From Pseudomonas sp. 6D_7.1_Bac1 (GTDB lineage: Bacteria > Pseudomonadota > Gammaproteobacteria > Pseudomonadales > Pseudomonadaceae), in contig NZ_JANLNW010000064.1 of NCBI RefSeq assembly GCF_025465945.1, positions 55,344 to 119,343 on the forward strand: a stretch of 64,000 bases of DNA. Reading direction: 5' to 3'. The notes beneath the pieces were generated by a model. That model did not search any database and was not told where the DNA came from. It worked only from the letters and a program-made list of their open reading frames with translations. A program made the position numbers and the translations under genes. Positions 26,017 through 36,023 of this stretch are shown here, piece after piece. Each line of letters starts with the position of its first letter. Positions within the stretch are counted from its first letter, which is position 1.

Positions 26017-27014
26017 GAGTCGGACTCCAGCGTGACCACGACTTTGCCGAACTGCTCGCCCGCTTCCAGATACTGATGGGCGGCAACGATCTGTTCAAAA
26101 TCGAAGGTTTTGGCAATGACCGGACGCAACGTCCCCTCCCCCAGACCGGCAATGACATACGCCTTGGCGGCCTCGAGCAAGGCTGGCCGGGAGGTGATTT
26201 CGTGCAGCAGATAGCCGCGCAACGCCAGGCTCTTGCCCAGCACCTTGAACAGCGGGAACGGCGCGGGCTCGGGGCTCAGAGCGCCGTACACGAGAATGAT
26301 CCCGCCAATGGCGGCAACGTCGACCAGATGCTCCAGAAACGGCCCGCCCACCGGATCGAAGATCACCCGGGCGCCCTTGCCTGCGGTGATTCGCTCAACC
26401 TGTTGATTGAAATCCGCCGACTCGCTGGCCACCACGTGCGCGGCTCCGGCAGACAACAACTGCTCGCGCTTGACCAGGGTGCGGCTGACGGCGATCGGGA
26501 TGGCGCCAACCTGATTGGCAATCTGAATCGCTGCCAGGCCGACACTGCTTGAGGCAGCCGTGATCAGAACGAATTCGCCGGGCTGCAATGCCGCGACATG
26601 AATCAACGCGCCCCACGCTGTGAGGTATTGCATCCACACCGCCGAGGCCTGAGCGAATGACAGGCTGGCGGGATGCTTGACCAGCATCGCCGCCGGCACC
26701 ACGGCCAGTTCGGCATAAGTGCCCCACTGCGCGATCGAGGCCGGAGGAATCAGGCTGACGATGTCACCGACGGCAAACTGGCCGGCGCGTGCGCCGACGG
26801 CCTCGACGATACCTGCCGCCTCGTAGCCCAGACGGGAAGGAAACTGTGCCTCTTCCAGATACTGGCCGGAGCGGAACATGGATTCTGCCCGGTTCAGGCC
26901 AATCGCCTTGACGGTGATCCGTACTTCATCAGGCCCCGGTTCAAGCACGTCGATGTCATCGATCCTGAGTACTTCTGGGCCACCATATTGGCTAAACCGC
27001 ACGACGCGCGTCAT
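26013..27014 (-). CDS. MDR-family NAD(P)H-dependent alcohol dehydrogenase / quinone oxidoreductase
   Basis: 333 residues. The N-terminal GroES-like domain contains GLNRAESMFRSGQY and RLGYEAAGIVEAVG. The Rossmann domain has LITAASSSVGLAAIQIA, a quinone-oxidoreductase-style AxxSxVGxxAIQ motif. The zinc-ligand cysteine and GHE motif of true zinc ADHs are absent, so it is likely a zinc-independent enone/quinone reductase. AAGGGA precedes ATG 27014. Co-transcribed with the MFS gene; it follows the RND pump gene by 80 bp on the same strand. Confidence 0.85.
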   Translation of the reverse strand: MTRVVRFSQYGGPEVLRIDDIDVLEPGPDEVRITVKAIGLNRAESMFRSGQYLEEAQFPSRLGYEAAGIVEAVGARAGQFAVGDIVSLIPPASIAQWGTYAELAVVPAAMLVKHPASLSFAQASAVWMQYLTAWGALIHVAALQPGEFVLITAASSSVGLAAIQIANQVGAIPIAVSRTLVKREQLLSAGAAHVVASESADFNQQVERITAGKGARVIFDPVGGPFLEHLVDVAAIGGIILVYGALSPEPAPFPLFKVLGKSLALRGYLLHEITSRPALLEAAKAYVIAGLGEGTLRPVIAKTFDFEQIVAAHQYLEAGEQFGKVVVTLESDS

Positions 27015-27093
27015 TGACTGTCCCTTTATTTCGTTGATTGGCGATAACTGTAAAGTGAGTGCGAATACTGAAAAACAAGCTGCTGTTCCATTC

Positions 27094-30000
27094 TTAGCGG
27101 ACAGTTATGTCCGCAACCGACGGCGCAAGGTCGTCCGTCTCCGGGCGTGATCGCCGTGTCGCGAGCAGCCGCAGCGCGACATAGAACACCGGGGTGAACA
27201 ACAGGCCGAACAGGGTCACCCCGAGCATGCCGAAGAACACCGCGACGCCCATGGCGTGACGCATTTCGGCCCCGGCACCGGTAGAGAGCACCAGGGGCAC
27301 GACCCCCATGATGAAAGCGATCGAGGTCATCAGAATCGGGCGCAAGCGCAACTGACTGGCTTCGATGGCGGCGCGCACGATGCTGTGGCCCTGCTGTTCG
27401 AGCTCACGGGCGAACTCGACAATCAGAATCGCGTTCTTGCTGGCCAGCCCCACCAGCACCATCAGGCCGATCTGCGTAAAGATGTTGTTATCGCCCTGGA
27501 TCAACCAGACCCCGAGCAACGCCGACATGATGCTCATGGGCACGATGAGCAGAATGACCACCGGCAGCAGCAGGCTTTCATAGAGGGCGGCCAGCACCAG
27601 ATACACCAGCAGCATGCAGATCAGCAGGATCCACAACGTGGCGTCACCGGAAATGATTTGCTGGTAAGTCAACTCGGTCCATTCGAACTTGATGCCCTTG
27701 GGCAGTGTCTCGGCCGCGATTCGTTCCACTGCGGCCTGAGCCTGACCGGATGAATAACCCGGCGCGGGTCCGCCGTTCAGATCCGCAGCGGTGTAGCCGT
27801 TGTAGCGCACGACCATTTCCGGCCCATAGGTGGGGTGAACCTCCACCAGGCTGGCCAGCGGGACCATGTTGCCGTCGGCATTGCGGGTCTTCAGTTGCCC
27901 GATGTCATCGGCGTGGGCGCGGAACGGCGCATCGGCCTGCACCCGGACCTGATAGACCCGGCCGAGCAAGTTGAAATCGTTGACATACAACGAGCCCAGA
28001 TAGATCTGCAACGTATCGAAGACATCGGTCATGGCAACCTGCGACTGCTTGGCCTTGACCCGGTCAAGATCGACCTTCAATTGCGGCACATCGATCTGGT
28101 AGCTGGAAAAGCTCGGCCCCAGTTCTGGTGCCAGCGCGGCTTGCTTGAGGAACGCACGAACCGCTTCATCGAGTTTTTCAAACCCCAGCGCGCCACGGTC
28201 TTCGAACTGCAACTTGAACCCGCCCAAGGTACCCAGCCCCAACACGGGAGGCGGCGGGAACACTCCGGTAAAAGCTTCCTTGATCGCGGAAAACCGCTGG
28301 TTCAGCGCGGCGGAGATGGCCCCGGCACTCATGTCCGAACCGTGCCGGTTGGCGAACGGCTCGAGGATCACGAAGATGATGCCGGCGCTCGACGAGTTCA
28401 TCAGGCCGTTGACCGACATGCCGGGAAATTCCAGAGTGTGGGCCACGCCAGGTTGCTTGAGGGCGATGTCGTTCATGCGCTGGATGACTTGCTCGGTGCG
28501 CTCCAGTGAGGCGCCGTTGGGCAGTTGCGCCAGGCCGACCAGAAACTCTTTGTCCTGGGCCGGCACAAAACCACTGGGCAACGAATGACCAAGCCAGGCC
28601 GTGAGCCCCAGCAACACCGCGTAAAAACCCAGGGTCATGCCTTTGCGCTGAATCACCCGGCCCAGATTGCTGCCGTAGGACTGCTCGCCCCACGCCGAGA
28701 GCCGATTGAAGCGGCTGAACAATGGCCCCAGGAACCGATCGATAGCACGACTGAGGCGATCTCGCGGTGAGTCGTGGGACTTGAGCAACAGCGCGCAAAG
28801 CGCCGGTGACAAGGTCAGGGAGTTGAACGCCGAAATGATGGTGGAGATGGCGATGGTCAACGCGAATTGCTGATAAAACTGTCCGGTCAGTCCGGGCATG
28901 AACGCCAGGGGTACAAACACACTCGCCAGCGTCAGGGTGATGGCGATGATCGGCTTGCTGACTTCCTCCATGGCCTTATAGGAGGCATCTTTGGGGGTCA
29001 GCCCCCGGGCAATGTTGCGCTCGACGTTTTCCACCACCACGATCGCATCGTCGACGACGATACCGATGGCCAGAACCATACCGAACAACGACAGGGCATT
29101 GATCGAAAAACCACACGCTAGCATCAGTGAGAGCGTGCCGATGATCGACACCGGCATCGCCAGCAGCGGAATGATCGAGGCTCGCCAGGTTTGCAGGAAC
29201 AGGATAACCACCAGCACGACCAACAGCGTGGATTCGAGCAGGGTCTGGATCACCGCCAAAATGCTCGAGCGGACAAACTGGGTCGGGTCGAAAACAATCG
29301 TGTAGTCGACCCCGGACGGCATGTCTTGCTTGGCCTGGCGCATGATGTCGCGCGCCTGATCGGAGATCGCCAGGGCGTTGCCGCCGGCCATCTGGAACAC
29401 GCCGAACCCCACAGCGGGCTTACCGTCGACCAGTGAGCGCAAACCGTAATCCGACGCCGCCAGCTCGACACGGGCAACGTCGCGCAGAAAAGTCACCGCC
29501 CCGCCCGGCGAACTCTTCAGGATGATGTCGCCGAATTCCTTCTCCGTTTTCAGCCGGCCCTGAGTGTTGACCGACAGCTGTTGGGCCACGTCCGTACGCA
29601 TGGGCTGACCGCCGATGACGCCGGCCGCGACCTGCACGTTTTGCTCGCGGATCGCCGCCACCACATCGTTGGCGCTCAATCCGCGCTGGGCCACTTTTTG
29701 CGGGTCGAGCCAGATGCGCATCGCATAGTCTCCGCCGCCCCAGATCCGGACTTCACCGACGCCCGGGATGCGCTCCAACTGGTTCTTGATGTTGAGAATG
29801 CCGTAGTTGCGCAGGTAGGTGGCGTTGTACTGGTCATCCGGCGAGATCAGGTGAATTGCCAGGGTCTGGGTCGACGATGACTTCATCGTTACCACCCCCA
29901 GCCGACGCACGTCTTCCGGCAGGCGTGGCAAGGCTTGCGAGACGCGGTTCTGCACCAGTTGCTGCGCCTTGTCCGGATCGGTACCGACCTTGAACGTGAC

Positions 30001-30279
30001 ACTGAGCGTGAGGTTGCCGTCGCTGTTGGCCTGGGACTGCATGTACAGCATGTCCTCGACGCCGTTGATCTGCTCCTCCAGCGGCGCCGCCACAGTCTGC
30101 GCCACCACCGCCGGGTTCGCGCCGGGGTACTGGGCATTGACCACGATCAGCGGCGGGACCACGTCGGGGTATTCCGAGACGGGCAAGCGAAACAGCGAGA
30201 TGATCCCGGCCAGCAAAATCAGGGTCGAAAGGGCTCCGGCAAAAATGGGCCGGTCAATGAAGAAGCGCGAAAAATTCAT
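27094..30279 (-). CDS. RND efflux pump inner-membrane permease (HAE1 family, MexF-like)
   Basis: 1061 residues, the full HAE1 length. It begins with the typical FFIDRPIFAGALSTLILLAG; the proton-relay aspartates are in GIVVDDAIVVVENVERN, and GFVPAQDKEFLVGLAQLP opens the second periplasmic half. It forms a trimeric antiporter for drugs or metabolites across the inner membrane. The start overlaps the adaptor gene by 4 bp. The end carries a 7-bp inverted repeat (27097-27114) made by the last codons. No outer-membrane channel gene is adjacent; it may use a shared channel such as OprN at 46-47 kb or one encoded elsewhere. It resembles the MexF copy at 43-46 kb. Confidence 0.93.
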   Translation of the reverse strand: MNFSRFFIDRPIFAGALSTLILLAGIISLFRLPVSEYPDVVPPLIVVNAQYPGANPAVVAQTVAAPLEEQINGVEDMLYMQSQANSDGNLTLSVTFKVGTDPDKAQQLVQNRVSQALPRLPEDVRRLGVVTMKSSSTQTLAIHLISPDDQYNATYLRNYGILNIKNQLERIPGVGEVRIWGGGDYAMRIWLDPQKVAQRGLSANDVVAAIREQNVQVAAGVIGGQPMRTDVAQQLSVNTQGRLKTEKEFGDIILKSSPGGAVTFLRDVARVELAASDYGLRSLVDGKPAVGFGVFQMAGGNALAISDQARDIMRQAKQDMPSGVDYTIVFDPTQFVRSSILAVIQTLLESTLLVVLVVILFLQTWRASIIPLLAMPVSIIGTLSLMLACGFSINALSLFGMVLAIGIVVDDAIVVVENVERNIARGLTPKDASYKAMEEVSKPIIAITLTLASVFVPLAFMPGLTGQFYQQFALTIAISTIISAFNSLTLSPALCALLLKSHDSPRDRLSRAIDRFLGPLFSRFNRLSAWGEQSYGSNLGRVIQRKGMTLGFYAVLLGLTAWLGHSLPSGFVPAQDKEFLVGLAQLPNGASLERTEQVIQRMNDIALKQPGVAHTLEFPGMSVNGLMNSSSAGIIFVILEPFANRHGSDMSAGAISAALNQRFSAIKEAFTGVFPPPPVLGLGTLGGFKLQFEDRGALGFEKLDEAVRAFLKQAALAPELGPSFSSYQIDVPQLKVDLDRVKAKQSQVAMTDVFDTLQIYLGSLYVNDFNLLGRVYQVRVQADAPFRAHADDIGQLKTRNADGNMVPLASLVEVHPTYGPEMVVRYNGYTAADLNGGPAPGYSSGQAQAAVERIAAETLPKGIKFEWTELTYQQIISGDATLWILLICMLLVYLVLAALYESLLLPVVILLIVPMSIMSALLGVWLIQGDNNIFTQIGLMVLVGLASKNAILIVEFARELEQQGHSIVRAAIEASQLRLRPILMTSIAFIMGVVPLVLSTGAGAEMRHAMGVAVFFGMLGVTLFGLLFTPVFYVALRLLATRRSRPETDDLAPSVADITVR

Positions 30280-31454
30280 TGACCCTCCCTCACATCGACG
30301 CGTTGGGCGAGCAGCGGTCTGACAGTGTCACCCGGCCGCGCCCGATGCAGGCCGTTGATCATGACCCGCTCGCCGGCTTGCAGGCCGGAATCGATGATTC
30401 GCAAGTCACCCACCAGGTTGCCAGGGCTGATGCGCCGGTACTCGACCTGATCATTAGCGGTGACCACCAACACAAACTTCTTGTCCTGGTCCGTGCCGAT
30501 TGCGCTGTCGTCGATCAGCACTGCCTGACGCGGCGGGCCGCCTCCGAGTTTGATTCTGGCCAGCATGCCGGGCCTGAGCAGGCCGTCGGTATTGTCGAAA
30601 CTGGCGCGCACCCGCAACGTAGCCGACTGCACGTCGAGCTGATTGTCCATCGACGCCAGTTTGCCCTCGCGGGAATAGTCCGTTTCATTGGACAGCCCGA
30701 GCATGACCGGCACTTCATTGCCCTTGGCACTGCCGTGATTGAGGTAGCGCAGGAACGTTTGCTCGTCGACGTCGAAAGCGGCATAGATCGGTGAAAGCGA
30801 TACCAGGGTGCTCAACGGCGCGGCATTTTCACCGGCGCTGACGATATTGCCCGTCGTCACCAGGGCACGGGACATGCGTCCGCTGACTGGCGCGATGATG
30901 CGGGTGTGGGCCAGGTCCAGCCGGGAACTGTCGAGTATCGCCTGAGCCTGCCGGACATTGGCTTGCGCTTCGCTGGCAGCGTTTTGTTTCTCGTCCAGAT
31001 CGCGCATGGCGATGGCATTGGATTTGATCAGCCGTTGTGCCCGGCCCAGATCGGTGGCGGTGTACAGGCTTCGCGACTTCGCCGCCGCCAAACTGGCCTG
31101 GGCCTGTTCGACTTGGGCGGTATACGGTCTGGCATCGATTTCGAAGAGCAAGTCGCCTTCCTTGACGATCGCGCCGTCCTTGAAATGCACAGCAATGATT
31201 GTCCCGGACACCAGCGGTCGGATGACTACTTTTTCGACCGCCTCCAGGCGCCCGGAATAGTTCTGCCAGTCGGTCACCGGCCTGGACAGCGCCATGGCCA
31301 CATCGACTTCGGCGGCCGCTGGCGCCACGCTGGCCTTGGCGATAGTGGACGGTTCCCCGCGTAGCACGACCACCAGGGCGGCGACGATAGCGCAAGCAAG
31401 ACTGGCACGGAGCATGAGCGCGCTGCCCGAGCGTTTGGGTCGGTTCGAGTCCAT
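30276..31454 (-). CDS. RND periplasmic adaptor (membrane fusion protein)
   Basis: 392 residues, start ATG 31454 behind AGGGAA. An N-terminal hydrophobic segment (about 13-31) anchors it; there is no lipobox cysteine, unlike MexE. The lipoyl-like half motifs VVIRPLVSGTIIAVHFKDGAIVKEG and TRIIAPVSGRMSR flank an alpha-hairpin (about 115-175). The beta-barrel and membrane-proximal domains follow (VSLSPIYAAFDVDE, IDDSAIGTDQDKKFVLVV). It pairs with the RND permease downstream, with which it overlaps by 4 bp. Confidence 0.92.
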   Translation of the reverse strand: MDSNRPKRSGSALMLRASLACAIVAALVVVLRGEPSTIAKASVAPAAAEVDVAMALSRPVTDWQNYSGRLEAVEKVVIRPLVSGTIIAVHFKDGAIVKEGDLLFEIDARPYTAQVEQAQASLAAAKSRSLYTATDLGRAQRLIKSNAIAMRDLDEKQNAASEAQANVRQAQAILDSSRLDLAHTRIIAPVSGRMSRALVTTGNIVSAGENAAPLSTLVSLSPIYAAFDVDEQTFLRYLNHGSAKGNEVPVMLGLSNETDYSREGKLASMDNQLDVQSATLRVRASFDNTDGLLRPGMLARIKLGGGPPRQAVLIDDSAIGTDQDKKFVLVVTANDQVEYRRISPGNLVGDLRIIDSGLQAGERVMINGLHRARPGDTVRPLLAQRVDVREGQ

Positions 31455-31510
31455 AAAACAACTTCCCTGTTATTAAGCGACGTGTGGTGAAACGGTCTTT
31501 CGAAGGTGCA

Positions 31511-32674
31511 TCAAGGCGCGGTTTCGGGGCTGCCCAAGCTGCTGCCCGGCACCTTGGCTTTCCCGTTCCGGCCCCAGCGCTGCATGACCGGTCGCTCGAT
31601 AAAGTTGAACAGCAGCCAGCCACCGAAGATGGAGAGCGCGAAGGTGGCTGCGACGATCAACGTGGCCGTCCCGTTATCGAACAGTCGGCCGCCGAGCAGT
31701 TGCGTCGCACAGGTCATGATCAGCAGATGGATCATGTAGAAACCGAAGGAGATTTCCCCCAGCCAGACCATCCAGCGGTTGTTGAGCAACCCCTTGCGGT
31801 CGTTCAGGTCGCTGGCGGCAATGGCCGTGATCAGTGCGGCGATCGGCACCAGCGTCACCAGGTTGAGGCTGTACTGGAACGGCACCCACATGGCCGCCAG
31901 GTAACCGCCGACCATCAGCGCGAAGGCCCAGGGCACACTCAACTCGATCCAGCGTCCAGCCATGAGAATGCGCGCCATGAGCATGCCCAGCACGAACTCG
32001 AACATCCGCGCAGGCGGGAAGTAGTAGGACCACCACCATTGACTCAGGGAAATCGGGTACTCATTGATCAGCGGTGTCGCAGGCGCCAGCAAACGTATCG
32101 CCACTTGCGTCAGGGCCAGGCCGGCGACCATCGCCCAGGCCCATTGCCACAGGCGCTCCTCGGAAATTTTCCAGATCAGCTTGAGCGCCAGCGGAAACAG
32201 CAAATAGAAGAACAACTCGCAGCACAGCGACCAGGACGGACCGTTGACGCTGAGGAAGGTATCCATCCGTGGAATCCAGGAATGCACCAGCAGCAGGTTG
32301 GGCAACCAGATCGCCACGCTGGCGGCAGGCACGGCAAACAGCGCCATCGCCAACACCCAGGTGGCGATATGGTTAGGGTAGATTTTCAACAAACGGCGTT
32401 TCCAGAAGCCCGTCACGCTGTCGCCTTTGCGGGCCGACCAAGTGATCACGAAGCCACTGAGTACAAAAAAGAATGACACCCCGAGCCAGCCACCGCCGCT
32501 GAAGATCCGTTGGAAGGCATTGATCACATCGGTGTCGGCATAGGGGTTGAAACCGATGATCCGGGTCAGTGAGGCGTGAAACATGAACACCATCGCCGCC
32601 GCGAGGAAACGGATCCCGGTGAGCGAGTCGAGCTTGCTGTGGATATGCGAATGGTAGAACTCTGCTTTTTTCAT
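31511..32674 (-). CDS. Acyltransferase-3 family membrane protein (OafA-like)
   Basis: 387 residues with about 10 membrane segments. It starts with the family pattern LTGIRFLAAAMVFMFHAS, whose histidine is the presumed catalytic residue, followed by FFFVLSGFVITWSARKG and FWKRRLLKIYP with the conserved Arg. SWSLCCELFFYLLFPL is another hallmark. Such proteins O-acylate surface sugars, lipids or secondary metabolites. It lies 57 bp upstream of the RND adaptor on the same strand and may be transcribed with the pump. The acceptor is unknown. Confidence 0.85.
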   Translation of the reverse strand: MKKAEFYHSHIHSKLDSLTGIRFLAAAMVFMFHASLTRIIGFNPYADTDVINAFQRIFSGGGWLGVSFFFVLSGFVITWSARKGDSVTGFWKRRLLKIYPNHIATWVLAMALFAVPAASVAIWLPNLLLVHSWIPRMDTFLSVNGPSWSLCCELFFYLLFPLALKLIWKISEERLWQWAWAMVAGLALTQVAIRLLAPATPLINEYPISLSQWWWSYYFPPARMFEFVLGMLMARILMAGRWIELSVPWAFALMVGGYLAAMWVPFQYSLNLVTLVPIAALITAIAASDLNDRKGLLNNRWMVWLGEISFGFYMIHLLIMTCATQLLGGRLFDNGTATLIVAATFALSIFGGWLLFNFIERPVMQRWGRNGKAKVPGSSLGSPETAP

Positions 32675-32911
32675 TTCCCGATCCCCAAATGGTCATGGCG
32701 CGCCCAAGACACCTGCGTGTCCGGGGCGTGCTCCCTGTAAAAAAACACACGACAATCTCAGCGGCGTTGCCAGCATTGCAGGCAATGTTGCGAAGGTCCG
32801 TTGACCCCAGGGGTACGGCTAAATGCAGACATTTTTAGTGGCGGAACGCTGGGCGAACCGCCTTTTTTTTTGCGCTTGCGGCCGGTCCCCGGACAGGAAC
32901 CGGCGCGAAGG

Positions 32912-34102
32912 TCATTCCCCGTAAACAACGTTGCAAAGGTCAACGGTGAACTGCCCGAACATGCCTTCGAAGGCGGTATTGGTGAAAGCAACGACCGTCA
33001 ATTGTTCGACCGGGTCGACAAACCAGGAGTGTCCGTATGCACCGCCCAACCGCCAGCTGCCGACCGATTCGGCTGTCTGTGCGGCGGCCGGGTCCTTGAG
33101 TACGGTAAAGCCCAGACCGAAGCCGCGACCGGGCCAGTTTTCCAGTTCGAGCTCGCCGGTCTGGTTGCTGGTCATTTCCTCGACCAGCGCTTTAGGCAAC
33201 AACGGCGCGCCACCTTTGCGCAGGGTTTCGAGCAACTGGAGGAACTCACCGGCGCTGCCGATCAAGCCTGAACCACCTGAGTTGAAGGCCTGTGGGTCCA
33301 AGGCCCGACTCGGCTCCAGCTTGATACCGGCAGTGCCTTCAAAAACCGGAACCACTTCCAGCTCTTTCATGCGCCGCGGCTGTGGCTGATCATTCAGGTA
33401 TGCCGGGCTCAGGCGGCTGGCGTCGGACACGCCGAAACCGATATCGCGCAAGCCCAGTGGCTTGGCAATCAGTGTGTCGATAGCGGCGGCCAGCGAAGTA
33501 CCGGTAACCGCAGCGATCACGCCGCCCAGTACATCGGTCGCAATCGAGTAGCCCCACGAGCTGCCCGGTTTGTACAACAAGGGCGCGTGGCTCAGGCGAC
33601 GCAGGTTTTCTTCCAGCGTCAGGTTGCTGCGCTCCATGCCATCGGACACACCGGCATCGCGATAAGGGCCACCTTGATCGCTTTCCAGAAAACCATACGT
33701 GAAGCCGGCGGTATGGCTCAGCAACTGACGCACCGTGATCGTCGCCGGCTGGCCGTCGCTCAGGGTTGGCTTGAAGTAAGGCAACCATAGGGTGATGTCG
33801 TCATCCAGGTTGAGTTTGCCCTGGCCGATCAGCGCCAGTGCCGCCACCGAAACAATCGGCTTGGATACCGAAGACAGCCGAAACAAGGCATCCTCGCGCA
33901 TCGGCAACTGCGCCTCACGGTCGGCCAACCCGGCCGCGCGCTGGTAAATGAGCTTGCCGCGGTGAGCCACAAGCACCACTGCGCCCACCAGGCGCTGATC
34001 GTGCAGAGTCTGCTCCAGCACCGCGTCGATGCGCGAAGCCAGCTGGACGGGTTCAAACGAGCGTAGAGACTGTAATGGGCGAAGCGGTTCGTTGACTGAC
34101 AT
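32912..34102 (-). CDS. Beta-lactamase-family (class C / EstB-like) serine hydrolase
   Basis: 396 residues from ATG 34102; the longer open frame upstream runs into the LysR promoter region. LSSVSKP provides the S-x-x-K motif, WGYSIATDV the Tyr-x-x stretch in place of YxN, and GHSWFVDP the third motif. LLSHTAGFTYGF is the usual family landmark. No signal peptide is seen, so it is probably cytoplasmic, an esterase, transesterase or peptidase rather than a resistance beta-lactamase. It is divergent from a LysR gene, a typical regulator-target pair. About 237 bp separate it from the acyltransferase gene; nothing coding is seen there. Confidence 0.85.
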   Translation of the reverse strand: MSVNEPLRPLQSLRSFEPVQLASRIDAVLEQTLHDQRLVGAVVLVAHRGKLIYQRAAGLADREAQLPMREDALFRLSSVSKPIVSVAALALIGQGKLNLDDDITLWLPYFKPTLSDGQPATITVRQLLSHTAGFTYGFLESDQGGPYRDAGVSDGMERSNLTLEENLRRLSHAPLLYKPGSSWGYSIATDVLGGVIAAVTGTSLAAAIDTLIAKPLGLRDIGFGVSDASRLSPAYLNDQPQPRRMKELEVVPVFEGTAGIKLEPSRALDPQAFNSGGSGLIGSAGEFLQLLETLRKGGAPLLPKALVEEMTSNQTGELELENWPGRGFGLGFTVLKDPAAAQTAESVGSWRLGGAYGHSWFVDPVEQLTVVAFTNTAFEGMFGQFTVDLCNVVYGE

Positions 34103-34186
34103 TGGCGGACCTGAATAGTTGGATGAATGACTCGATGTCTCGATGGTAGAGCGGGCCGTTGTCGGGAAACAGAGGTTACAATTCCG

Positions 34187-34200
34187 AGGTCCACGGACCT
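34187..34200. promoter_or_regulatory. Short palindrome in the divergent serine-hydrolase/LysR promoter
   Basis: aggtcc (34187-34192) and ggacct (34195-34200) form a 6-bp inverted repeat with a 2-nt spacer, 25 bp before the LysR start. Location in a LysR-target intergenic region suggests an operator; size is modest. Confidence 0.3.
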
Positions 34201-34224
34201 TTTTGTCCGCAATCAAAGGAGTGA

Positions 34225-35115
34225 GTGTTGGATAAGCTCAATGGCATCACGGTGTTCGTGCAGGTCGCCGAAAGCCTCAGTTTTGTTGGGGCCGGCCGCT
34301 TGTTGGGGATCTCCGCCTCGGCGGTGGGCAAGAGCATCGCGCGCATGGAAGAGAAACTCGGCGCACGCCTGTTCCATCGCAATACCCGCAGCATCAACCT
34401 GACCAGCGAAGGCTCGTTGTTTCTGGAGCGCTGCCGCCGGGTGCTCAACGAACTGGAAGCCGCCGAGCAGGAACTCTCCAGCTCCAGCGAGACACCACGA
34501 GGGAAACTGCGCATCAGCCTGCCGCTGCTAGGCAACGTCCTGTTCATGCATCTCTCGCGATTCATGCAGCACTACCCGCAAATCCAGCTGGAACTGGACT
34601 TCACCGATCGGCTGGTGGACGTGGTCGAGGAAGGTTTCGACGCCGTGGTGCGCACCGGCCAGTTGCACGACTCCCGGTTAATGGCCAGGAAACTCGACAG
34701 CTTCAGCTTCTACCTCGTCGGCGCCCCCAGTTACTTTGCGAGCCACGGCTACCCGCAGAATGTCGAGCAACTGCAGGAACACAACTGCCTGCATTACAAA
34801 CTGCCCTCCACGGGCAAACTGGAAAAATGGTCACTGTCGGGGCTTGCCGAAGGCGCCGAGTTGAAAATACCGGCCACGATGGTCTGCAATAACCTTGAAA
34901 TGCTGATCCACATGGCCCGCCAAGGACTGGGCATCGCCTGCGTCCCCGAGTTTGCGGTGCGCGAGGCACTGGCGGCCGGAGAGCTGGTGTCGATACTGCC
35001 CGATCAAGTGCTGCGCACGCTCAACATTCAGGTGGTATGGCCGTCGAGCCGCTACCTGACGCCAAAGTTGCGAGCGTTTATTGATTTTGTTTGTGATGGG
35101 GGTGTTCGAGACTAA
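34225..35115 (+). CDS. LysR-family transcriptional regulator
   Basis: 296 residues starting at GTG 34225, with TTG 34228 also possible; AAAGGAG is just upstream. The HTH is FVGAGRLLGISASAVGKSIARMEEKLG, and the effector-binding domain spans about residues 90-290. The C-terminal YLTPKLRAFIDFVCD is typical of the TTG-type CrgA/AaeR/DmlR subgroup. It is divergent from the serine hydrolase gene and probably controls it. Its stop overlaps by 4 bp the stop of the truncated hlyD-like gene on the other strand. Confidence 0.88.
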   Translation: MLDKLNGITVFVQVAESLSFVGAGRLLGISASAVGKSIARMEEKLGARLFHRNTRSINLTSEGSLFLERCRRVLNELEAAEQELSSSSETPRGKLRISLPLLGNVLFMHLSRFMQHYPQIQLELDFTDRLVDVVEEGFDAVVRTGQLHDSRLMARKLDSFSFYLVGAPSYFASHGYPQNVEQLQEHNCLHYKLPSTGKLEKWSLSGLAEGAELKIPATMVCNNLEMLIHMARQGLGIACVPEFAVREALAAGELVSILPDQVLRTLNIQVVWPSSRYLTPKLRAFIDFVCDGGVRD

Positions 35116-36023
35116 GGCTTTTGCGGGGCTGATAAAGCCTTGCCGTGACTTTGTGCAGGAACATCTGTCGTTGTTCGATCCATTGCGATGAAGCTCTCGA
35201 ATCGTGCGATGAATTCACGGCTGGCACTGAACATTTGTTGCCAATCGGTGGGAAAGCGAACATTCAACGGCAGTTGATCGATTCTCCAGCGCGGCGGCAG
35301 CGCTTCATCAAACCGGGCCGCGACCTGCAACCCCATTTCACTGGTGGCAAACGGTCCCCGCAATACCGTCGGCGTACGTCCGGCACTGTCCACAGCCTGG
35401 ACCACGTGGGCCAGTAACCAATCGCCGTTCGGCATGCGTACACGCAGGGGCTGACCGATAACGGCGTAGCTGATATTCAGCGGTTCCAGATAAATCCACA
35501 GCAGCGGTTCCTCCAGTCGCTCCAGGCGCATCAGCAACGTGCCCGCCCCCACGTTCTCGCCCGAATTGACCAGTACCTCGGCGATCCGACCACTCTGGGC
35601 CGCCTTGACGGACAAAGCGGCCAAGCGCGTCTTCAGCCATTGTTGTTCGGAGTTCTGCGCAATGACCTCCCGATCAAAGCCCGGTGGCGACTGGCGCGCC
35701 AATTGTTCTCGACGCTCAAACGCCAACAGGTCTGATCGATACCCGTCGCGATCGGACTGCGCCGCCAGTACTTCGCCGCGTGTAGCGGCACCTTGTTCGA
35801 CGAGGTTCTCCAGCGCCCGAACCCGTTGCTCCGCCCTGCCCACCCGGGCCCTCAGCAACTGACGCTCCTTCTCGCCCAGAGCCGATTGCCCGGGTGGCAC
35901 TGCATTGACCGGCATGGCGGCCAGTTGCAGTAACCGGGCACGCCACTCGGGATTGTCGAGACTGATCAGCTGTTGGTCGGCCTGCACCTGCTCGCCGGCG
36001 ATCACAAATAGCTGATCGACCCG
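35112..36023 (-). pseudogene. Truncated HlyD-type adaptor gene (5' part lost), fused to IS66 tnpB
   Basis: About 303 codons encode the later part of a periplasmic adaptor: RVDQLFVIAGEQVQADQQLISLDNPEW (second half of the first lipoyl motif), a long alpha-hairpin rich in Arg, Gln and Glu with LVEQGAATRGEVLAAQSDRDGY, then GRIAEVLVNSGENVGAGTLLMRLE and a beta-domain. The membrane anchor and first lipoyl strand are missing. At about 36024 the reading frame passes directly into the IS66 TnpB sequence. No partner transporter is adjacent. The protein, if made, would begin with TnpB residues and be cytoplasmic, so it is most likely non-functional. Confidence 0.8.

Noticed and set aside
32841..32912. 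Possible terminator around the run of T residues near 32865
   Set aside because: The T-run follows only a weak 5-bp stem and is on the plus strand, where no gene ends; both flanking genes are on the minus strand.
32912..34102. Beta-lactam resistance gene (ampC)
   Set aside because: It has no signal peptide, the YxN motif is not conserved, and it resembles EstB-type esterases.
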